Shown piece by piece: positions 46,644-53,351 of a stretch of DNA of 53,351 nt; positions within the stretch are counted from its first letter, which is position 1; each line of letters starts with the position of its first letter. The notes below the pieces were generated by a model. That model did not search any database. It was not told where the DNA came from and was given only the letters and a program-made list of their open reading frames with translations. The stretch covers positions 1-53,351 of the forward strand of contig JAFUYJ010000022.1 in the NCBI GenBank assembly GCA_017470645.1, written 5' to 3'. A program made the translations under genes and the position numbers. This stretch comes from Clostridia bacterium. GTDB lineage: Bacteria > Bacillota > Clostridia > TANB77 > CAG-508.

Positions 46644-49328
46644 TTATTTATAATATTTTTTTAATACAAATGTTGCACCGCAGACAATTACTGCTAATCC
46701 TAATACTATTAATGCTATGAATAAAGTGTCTCCTGTTTGTACTTGCTGAGGTTCTTGTTTCTTTGGTTGTTCTTGTTTAGGCTCTTCTTCTTTTGCCTCC
46801 TCTTTTTGTTCTTCTTCTTTTGGTTCTTCTTCTGATTTATCTTGATCTTCTTTTGATTTTATAACGTCTTCAAATGTAAATTCTTGTGAATTCGTTCCAT
46901 CCACAACAAATTCTTTACTTTCCGTTGATAATTCATATCCTTCTGGTGCTTCTAATTCTTTTACATAGTATGTTCCTTTATCAAGCGCTAAATCACTTAA
47001 TACAATTTCACCATTTTTATCTGTTTTTGTTGAAGTATATAATAATTCATTGTTTTCACTATTATAAATTCCAAATACTGCACCAGCTAATTTCTTTTTA
47101 CTGTTTGCATCAATCTTTGTTATTTTTACTGTTGTAGTTATGTGTTTATTTGGAATTGTTATAGGATCTTCATTCTCTACTGATACTACTATTTCTTTTG
47201 TTTTTGTTTCATATTGTACCTCTTTCCAATAAGCTACTACATTTTTTACATTAATATCAAAAACTTCTTCTGTAGTCGAATTATCACCTTCTGTTTGACG
47301 GTAAAAATGAGGTCTTAATTGTACAATATTACTATTATCATTCTCGTTATAATATGGATATAACTCTTCAACTATTGGAATATTTGTAGTAATTTTTTCT
47401 TTATCTTTAACTGATTTCCATTGGAAGAATTCTATCCAATTGTTACCTTCAGCAAAACCTGCCCTTGAAAGCGTACCAGCGTTCTCTGCAACAATTAAAA
47501 ATAGCTCGTCTTCCGTACGTTTTACAGCGTTTGAAGTATCTACTTCAAATGAAAGCTTTGAAATATTTCCAACATTTTCATCTAATCCATCATATAACGC
47601 TTTCCAAGTATATGGGAACTTCATATTATTACTTATCCAGTTTTGCTCGTGATCTACATATTTTTTTTCTTTATAACTCTCTGTAAAAACTATTTCCGCT
47701 GAAGAAATTTTCTGATTATCTTCATTGTAAATACATCCATCACTATCAATGATAAATGTTAATTCATCTGAATTAGAAATATAATTATCTGGTGCCTTTT
47801 TTTCTTTTATTTTATATGTTCCTACATTTAATTCAATTTTTTCAGAATTCAAAGATGAAGACCACGTATGAACTAATTGATTATTTGAATCATATAATTC
47901 AAGTACAGCATTTGCAATTCTTTCATTCAAATCAGTATCAATTTTACTTACATCTACTTTATATTTTCTAGTAACATTATCTTTCTTCCCGTATATTTGA
48001 ACATCTCCAATATATGATTTACATACCAATGTACCAAATAAATACCCTTTACTTCCTTCTACCTCAACTTTTGCTTTTGGAGCTAAAATAGATGCTCCAA
48101 CATCTCCTATACTTAATTTGGTTGCATTTGGAAAGTTTATTAAGATGTTATCTTGTAAATCTTCAATTTCACTTTTATCTCCATTTGCTACACCAGCTCC
48201 TACTCTAATAAATGCTTTTATATTATTGTTTTCATCTCTTATATAATTAGCCGCATCACGTCCAGATTTGTTTTCAACAACATAAGCTACTCTTTGGTTT
48301 TTCATATTGATTTCGGCTAATTGATTTTCTGATAATGGATAATATATACCTTGTCCATATGAATAATTTACACTAGCATTTTCACTTAATTGATTTATAA
48401 TAACTTTTGAATTATATGGAACATCAAGTATAATATTTCCACTAATATCACCTGAAATACTAAATATGTTACAATCAGGATTTGTACCTCTTAATATATA
48501 AAATATTCTATTATAATGGTGTATAATACCCGTTCTATCAAATTGATCTTTATCTGTACTTGAATAAAACGCTCCTTGACTTTTTAGTAAATTTGTTAGC
48601 AAATTCCCTACCATAACATAATTTGATGAATTTATTACTTCTCCGGTTTCAGTTGTATTTACTAATTCTTGACTATATTGTTTCAACCTTTCAAATTCTG
48701 ATTCAAAGTCGAACAAATCAGCTTCTACAAAATGTTCTTTTTCTTCATCAGTATAATTATCTAAATTTATATTTGTCGCGTTTGAAGAATATGCAATTAA
48801 TTTATTATCTTCTATTTGTGTAACACCATCATCTGTATACCCATAATTCAATGCAATACCTTCAACAGGTCCGTTTCCAACTACAACATCTGCACTGTAT
48901 TTATCTGAACTATTAATTCCTATTTGATATTCATATGGTATGTTTTCACCATTAACTCTCTTAGTTGCTTGTCCATATACACCTCCACCAGCTGCTACTT
49001 TTCCTTCTGTATCAGCACCAGTGAAAGTTACATCTTCCTCTGCAAAAATAGAAAATTCTTTTGCAATTCCTAATCCTGGATTTTCTTCTAAAGCTAGTTC
49101 TGAATTTGTACCACCTAGTAAAGAAATTTTTCTCAATTCTTCTGCACTGTTTACAGTTATATTTTTGTTTGAATTATCAACATTAAACGTTTGTGAAGAT
49201 GAAGCAGTTGCAGTAGCACTACCTCCTGAAACTGGCTCTGATTTTGCAAATGGATAGATATATGCTAATACCATTGCTGAAACTATTAAAATAACAGCTA
49301 TTGTAAAATAAACACTATTCCTTTTCAT
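46644..49328 (-). CDS. Choice-of-anchor-A surface protein with Cna-B domains and a QVQTG-type C-terminus
   Basis: An 894-residue exported protein. A signal peptide (about 6-28) is followed by a choice-of-anchor-A domain (about 80-430: GIAKEFSIFAEEDVTFTG, EGKVAAGGGVYG). Cna-B/SpaA-like domains follow at about 455-550 (VDVSKIDTDLNERIANAVLE) and 735-810 (VKITKIDANSKKKLAGAVFG, ELEAPEGYEL). Next come a Glu/Lys/Gln-rich spacer, QVQTGD, a hydrophobic helix and the tail KKYYK. That ending is a sorting-signal layout with a non-LPXTG pentapeptide, so sortase anchoring is likely but not certain. CAGGAGG precedes the ATG. It may be a matrix or pilus-like partner of the larger surface proteins encoded nearby. 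Confidence 0.85.
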   Translation of the reverse strand: MKRNSVYFTIAVILIVSAMVLAYIYPFAKSEPVSGGSATATASSSQTFNVDNSNKNITVNSAEELRKISLLGGTNSELALEENPGLGIAKEFSIFAEEDVTFTGADTEGKVAAGGGVYGQATKRVNGENIPYEYQIGINSSDKYSADVVVGNGPVEGIALNYGYTDDGVTQIEDNKLIAYSSNATNINLDNYTDEEKEHFVEADLFDFESEFERLKQYSQELVNTTETGEVINSSNYVMVGNLLTNLLKSQGAFYSSTDKDQFDRTGIIHHYNRIFYILRGTNPDCNIFSISGDISGNIILDVPYNSKVIINQLSENASVNYSYGQGIYYPLSENQLAEINMKNQRVAYVVENKSGRDAANYIRDENNNIKAFIRVGAGVANGDKSEIEDLQDNILINFPNATKLSIGDVGASILAPKAKVEVEGSKGYLFGTLVCKSYIGDVQIYGKKDNVTRKYKVDVSKIDTDLNERIANAVLELYDSNNQLVHTWSSSLNSEKIELNVGTYKIKEKKAPDNYISNSDELTFIIDSDGCIYNEDNQKISSAEIVFTESYKEKKYVDHEQNWISNNMKFPYTWKALYDGLDENVGNISKLSFEVDTSNAVKRTEDELFLIVAENAGTLSRAGFAEGNNWIEFFQWKSVKDKEKITTNIPIVEELYPYYNENDNSNIVQLRPHFYRQTEGDNSTTEEVFDINVKNVVAYWKEVQYETKTKEIVVSVENEDPITIPNKHITTTVKITKIDANSKKKLAGAVFGIYNSENNELLYTSTKTDKNGEIVLSDLALDKGTYYVKELEAPEGYELSTESKEFVVDGTNSQEFTFEDVIKSKEDQDKSEEEPKEEEQKEEAKEEEPKQEQPKKQEPQQVQTGDTLFIALIVLGLAVIVCGATFVLKKYYK

Positions 49329-49570
49329 TAATTTGCCTCCTGTTTTTTTATATTAAGTAAATTATAGAAATATATTTATTTATTTTCAATATGCGTATTT
49401 TTTAATTATTTCTTATTTATATACGGATTCTTCCATTACAAGCTAATTTTACATTTATATTTCTTTTTCATTATCATTTTGAAACACTTACTAGCAGAAA
49501 GTCTGCATTCCATATTTCCCTAGTTTTTTCAAAATTTGAACGGTCCTTTTCTTCAAAATTTTCAAACCAG

Positions 49571-49871
49571 GGACGGTCATTTTCTTCAAATTTTTCAAAT
49601 TAGGGACACCACTTCCTAATCTAAGTAATCATAAATAGATAAATATACTTAATGAAGTGGAGTCAAGGTGGGGACCGACAAGCTAGTAAGAGTTAGAAGA
49701 TTTCGTGCAAAAAACATACATGTCATACCATTACACTCCATCTTGCACGAAAGATTCTTACTCTTAGTTCGCAGTTGGGGCGGAACTCATTAAGTATATT
49801 TATCTATTTATGATTACTTAGGTTAGGAAGGGGTGTCCCTAATTTGAAAAATTTGAAGAAAAGGACCGTCC
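49571..49871. repeat. 300-bp foldback element downstream of rpoC
   Basis: Arms of about 85 bp (49571-49655 and 49787-49871) are near-perfect reverse complements, with termini GGACGGTCATTTTCTTC / GAAGAAAAGGACCGTCC. The core again has a G-rich bulge, a paired stem and a variable loop. A partial extra copy of the terminal sequence precedes it at about 49536-49570. It occupies most of the 587-base gene-free gap; 49329-49535 shows only AT-rich sequence. No transposase is nearby, so it is MITE-like. Confidence 0.75.
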
Positions 49872-49881
49872 AAAATAAAAA

Positions 49882-49906
49882 AAAGAAGACCTTTTAGGTC
49901 TTCTTT
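49882..49906 (-). terminator. rpoC terminator
   Basis: AAAGAAGACC (49882-49891) pairs with GGTCTTCTTT (49897-49906), followed by a run of eight T on the minus strand, 10 bases past the rpoC stop. Confidence 0.92.
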
Positions 49907-49915
49907 AATCAAATC

Positions 49916-52900
49916 TTATTCTTCAGAATCAGTTGTATCATCAACATTCTTAGCATTCTCATCTAATCCAACATCCACACCTTCATCTCCTGAATCTTCT
50001 GAACTTGTTTCAGCTTCATCAAAATCTTCATCTGCAGCTGTTTTTATTTTAGTTGCTTGATATTGTGCCATACCTGTTCCTGCTGGGATTAATTTACCAA
50101 TGATAACATTTTCTTTTAATCCTATTAATTCATCAACTTTTCCTTTAATAGCAGCTTCTGTAAGAACTCTTGTTGTTTCTTGGAATGAGGCAGCTGATAA
50201 GAAGCTTTCTGTTGCAAGTGATGCTTTTGTAATTCCAAGTAGAACACGTTTTCCTTTTGCAGGAGTTTTTCCTTCTGCTTCAGCTTTGATGTTTTCATCT
50301 TCAAAGTCATGCATATCAACTAGTGATCCAGCAAATAATCCTGTATCTCCAGCATCTTCTACTCTTACTTTCTTAAGCATTTGTCTTGCTATAACTTCAA
50401 TATGTTTGTCGTTTATATCAACACCTTGGTTTCTATAAACTTTTTGAACCTCTTGAACTAAGTATCTAAATACTCCGTCTGGTCCGTTTATTAAAAGAAT
50501 TTCGTTAGGGTTGATTGAACCTTCTGTTAATGGATCTCCAGCTTCAACTTCGTCTCCTTCTCTAACTTTTAGTTTAGATCCGAATGGTATTACATAAGTT
50601 TTAGCTTCTTTTCCACTCTTAACTACTACTTCTTTTCTATTCTTGCTGTCTTCTTTAATTTTTACTTTACCAGCTATTTCAGAAACTATAGCTAATCCCT
50701 TAGGTTTTCTAGCTTCGAATAACTCTTCAACCCTTGGAAGACCTTGAGTAATATCAGCAACACCGGCAACACCACCAGAGTGGATAGTTCTCATTGTTAA
50801 CTGTGTACCAGGCTCACCAATTGATTGAGCAGCTATAATTCCTATAGATTCACCTATCTTAGATTCTTCTCTAGTAGCTAGACCCATACCATAACAGTGG
50901 CTACATACACCATGTTTTGTTCTACATCCAATAACTGAACGTACTTTTACTTTTTCAATTCCTGCAGCTACAATTTTTTCTGCAATTGCGTCAGTAATCA
51001 TAGTGTTGCAATCAACTATTACTTTCTTAGTTTTTGGATCTACTATATCTTCTAATGGATATCTACCAACTAGTCTTTCTTCTAATTTTTCAACTACTTG
51101 ATTTCCATCTTTAATATCAGATACTTCAATACCTTCGTGAGTTCCACAATCTTCTTCTCTTACGATAATATCTTGCGCAACATCAACCAATCTTCTTGTT
51201 AAGTATCCTGAATCGGCTGTTCTTAAAGCTGTATCTGAAAGTCCCTTACGAGCACCATGGGCAGCAATGAAGTACTCAATTGCACTTAATCCTTCCCTAA
51301 AGCATGATGTGATAGGCACCTCAACGGCTTTACCAGTTGTACTAGCCATAAGTCCACGCATACCTGCGATTTGTTTTAATTGGTCTAGGTTACCTCTGGC
51401 TCCAGATTCAGACATCATGAATACTGGGTTTAATTTTTCGAAGTTTTCTTTCATTGCATCTTTAACATCATCTGTGGCTTTACTCCATACTTTAATAACT
51501 GCGTTATATCTTTCTTCGTTTGTTATTAAACCACGTTTGTATTGTTTACGTATTGTATCAATTTGTTTATTTGCTTCTTCAAGAATTGTCTTCTTAGCTT
51601 CAGGTACTTTAACGTCGCTAACTGATACAGTTATGGCACCAATTGTTGAATATTTGTAACCTGTTGCTTTAATGTAATCTAGTAATACAGCTGTATCGCT
51701 TAATCCATGAGTATTAATTGATTTTGCAATTATTTTTCCTAGATTTTTCTTTGTTACTGTAAAGTTAATTTCTGGTTCGAATTCATTTCCTTTTTTGCTT
51801 CTATCAACAAATCCTAAATCTTGAGGAATTCCTTGGTTGTAGATTATTCTACCTACTGTTGTTTCAACAGTTCCAATTTTTTCTTCTCCATTAATTTCCT
51901 TAGCAACTTTTACTTTTATTTTTGCATGCATTCCTAAGTCTTTGTTTTCGTATGCAATTATTGCCTCTTCTGGTGAACAGAAATAATTTCCTTCACCTGG
52001 CTCTCCATCAACTTCCATTGTTAAGTAGTATGCACCAAGAATCATATCTTGTGTTGGTACTGTAACTGGTTTACCATCTTGTGGTTTTAACAAGTTGTTA
52101 ACTGAAAGCATTAAATATCTAGCTTCTGCTTGAGCTTCAGGTGATAATGGAACGTGAATAGCCATTTGGTCACCGTCGAAGTCAGCGTTGAAAGCTGTAC
52201 ATACTAATGGGTGAAGTTTGATTGCTCTACCTTCAACTAAAACTGGTTCGAATGCTTGAATACCTAGTCTATGTAGTGTTGGAGCACGGTTTAACATTAC
52301 TGGGTGATCTTTAATTACATATTCTAGCATATCCCATACTTCTGGTCTTAATTTTTCTACCATTCTTTTTGCATTTTTAATGTTGTGGGCAATTCCTCTT
52401 CCAACTAACTCTCTCATAACAAATGGTTTGAATAACTCAATAGCCATTTCTTTTGGAAGACCGCATTGATAAATTTTAAGTTCTGGTCCAACAACGATAA
52501 CTGAACGTCCAGAATAGTCAACACGTTTTCCAAGTAAGTTTTGACGGAATCTACCTTGTTTTCCTTTTAACATGTCTGATAATGATTTTAGTGGTCTGTT
52601 TCCAGCACCTGTAACAGGTCTTCCACGTCTACCATTATCTATTAATGCATCTACAGATTCTTGTAACATACGTTTTTCGTTTCTTACAATTATTTCTGGA
52701 GCACCTAATTCTAATAATCTTTTTAATCTGTTATTTCTGTTTATAACTCTTCTGTATAAGTCATTTAAGTCTGATGTTGCGAATCTACCACCATCTAATT
52801 GAACCATAGGTCTTAATTCTGGTGGGATAACAGGAATAACATTCATTATCATCCATTCTGGTTTGTTTCCAGATTGTCTGAACGCTTCTATTGTATCTAA

Positions 52901-53351
52901 TCTTTTTATTATTTTAGCTTTTTTCTGTTCGCTTGCTTTAGCAAGTTCTTTCTTTAAGCTTGCTGATAATTTTTCAATATCAACTTCTGCTAATAATTTA
53001 CGAATTGCTTCTGCACCCATTTCAGCTTTAAAAGATTTTTTACCATATTTTTCAACGGCATCATGATATTCTTTTTCAGTTAAAACTTGGCATTTCATTA
53101 ATCCTGTATCACCTTTATCTGTAACAACATATGATGCAAAGTATATAACTTTTTCTAGGTTACGTGGTGAAATATCTAATATTAAAGCTATTCTGCTTGG
53201 TATTCCTTTGAAATACCAGATGTGTGCAACTGGAGCAGCAAGTTCTATATGTCCCATTCTTTCTCTTCTTACTTTTGCCTTAGTTACCTCAACACCACAT
53301 CTATCGCAGACTATTCCTTTATATCTTACTCTTTTATATTTACCACAGTGA
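49916..53351 (-). CDS. rpoC: DNA-directed RNA polymerase beta' subunit (5' end outside the window)
   Basis: The catalytic beta' subunit. The frame runs unbroken to the right edge, so the N-terminal few tens of residues are missing. The visible start is within the first zinc site ([22 protein letters not shown] split around it), before [14 protein letters not shown]. The catalytic motif [12 protein letters not shown], the rudder/lid region, trigger-loop sequence ([22 protein letters not shown] continuous in the protein) and the second zinc site ([13 protein letters not shown]) are present. The tail is acidic. No CGG codon is used in more than 1100 codons, as expected if the codon is avoided. 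Confidence 0.98.
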   Translation of the reverse strand, partial: HCGKYKRVRYKGIVCDRCGVEVTKAKVRRERMGHIELAAPVAHIWYFKGIPSRIALILDISPRNLEKVIYFASYVVTDKGDTGLMKCQVLTEKEYHDAVEKYGKKSFKAEMGAEAIRKLLAEVDIEKLSASLKKELAKASEQKKAKIIKRLDTIEAFRQSGNKPEWMIMNVIPVIPPELRPMVQLDGGRFATSDLNDLYRRVINRNNRLKRLLELGAPEIIVRNEKRMLQESVDALIDNGRRGRPVTGAGNRPLKSLSDMLKGKQGRFRQNLLGKRVDYSGRSVIVVGPELKIYQCGLPKEMAIELFKPFVMRELVGRGIAHNIKNAKRMVEKLRPEVWDMLEYVIKDHPVMLNRAPTLHRLGIQAFEPVLVEGRAIKLHPLVCTAFNADFDGDQMAIHVPLSPEAQAEARYLMLSVNNLLKPQDGKPVTVPTQDMILGAYYLTMEVDGEPGEGNYFCSPEEAIIAYENKDLGMHAKIKVKVAKEINGEEKIGTVETTVGRIIYNQGIPQDLGFVDRSKKGNEFEPEINFTVTKKNLGKIIAKSINTHGLSDTAVLLDYIKATGYKYSTIGAITVSVSDVKVPEAKKTILEEANKQIDTIRKQYKRGLITNEERYNAVIKVWSKATDDVKDAMKENFEKLNPVFMMSESGARGNLDQLKQIAGMRGLMASTTGKAVEVPITSCFREGLSAIEYFIAAHGARKGLSDTALRTADSGYLTRRLVDVAQDIIVREEDCGTHEGIEVSDIKDGNQVVEKLEERLVGRYPLEDIVDPKTKKVIVDCNTMITDAIAEKIVAAGIEKVKVRSVIGCRTKHGVCSHCYGMGLATREESKIGESIGIIAAQSIGEPGTQLTMRTIHSGGVAGVADITQGLPRVEELFEARKPKGLAIVSEIAGKVKIKEDSKNRKEVVVKSGKEAKTYVIPFGSKLKVREGDEVEAGDPLTEGSINPNEILLINGPDGVFRYLVQEVQKVYRNQGVDINDKHIEVIARQMLKKVRVEDAGDTGLFAGSLVDMHDFEDENIKAEAEGKTPAKGKRVLLGITKASLATESFLSAASFQETTRVLTEAAIKGKVDELIGLKENVIIGKLIPAGTGMAQYQATKIKTAADEDFDEAETSSEDSGDEGVDVGLDENAKNVDDTTDSEE

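Noticed and set aside
46886..47137. Plus-strand ORFs opposite the surface-protein genes
   Set aside because: They are hydrophobic shadows of Glu/Lys-rich and repeat-coding sequence with no start signals.

Overview
This is an AT-rich window from a low-GC Bacillota, most likely an uncultured gut-type member of Clostridia. The evidence is strong AGGAGG-type ribosome binding sites, sigma-A style TTGACA/TATAAT promoters, a CIRCE heat-shock operator, a yraN-comM-dprA-topA cluster, an rplI-dnaB pair, ClpB, FtsH, GdpP, SipW-type signal peptidase and very large isopeptide-domain surface proteins. Almost everything is on the minus strand. The plus-strand genes are a GH30 glycosidase, a family 2 glycosyltransferase and a fragment at the left edge.

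The outstanding observation is a recurrent +1 frameshift at CGG codons. Four otherwise intact minus-strand genes (comM, hicA, dnaB, gdpP) are broken in the ordinary reading frame. At nine positions (six in comM, one in each of the others) the in-frame codon is CGG, and skipping its first base (CGGN read as C+GGN) restores the family sequence with a glycine. DnaB is a core replication protein, and there CGG is followed directly by TAG. I scanned all genes by eye. CGG is otherwise almost absent as a sense codon: I found one clear exception, in the unidentified gene at 11392-11736. Because every extra C lies exactly at a codon boundary before GGN, random mutation or phase-blind sequencing error is a poor explanation. 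I infer that CGG has lost normal arginine decoding and that CGGN is decoded as glycine or bypassed by a +1 shift.

Layout. 1-5218: gene fragment, topA, yraN, dprA and comM (DNA topology, transformation-type DNA processing). 5428-6106: hicAB toxin-antitoxin with its promoter. 6417-7125: foldback repeats around a Nudix gene. 7139-9841: clpB with CIRCE and promoter. 9909-11736: two unidentified genes. 11899-13352: GH30 glycosidase with its promoter and terminator. 13363-17922: rRNA methyltransferase, YdbC/PC4-like protein, two signal-peptidase-like proteins, tex. 18151-22377: a 1408-residue surface protein. 22615-30061: rubrerythrin, ftsH, tilS, two duplicated small membrane-protein modules, dnaB, rplI and a small membrane protein. 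The two copies of a conserved foldback element lie at 22615-22848 and 29905-30061. 30047-42340: a giant 4097-residue surface protein. 42627-46559: gdpP and a cellulose-synthase-like glycosyltransferase. 46644-49328: a choice-of-anchor-A surface protein. 49571-49871: a large foldback element. 49916-53351: rpoC, cut by the right edge.

I saw no tRNA, rRNA, CRISPR array, transposase or phage gene.
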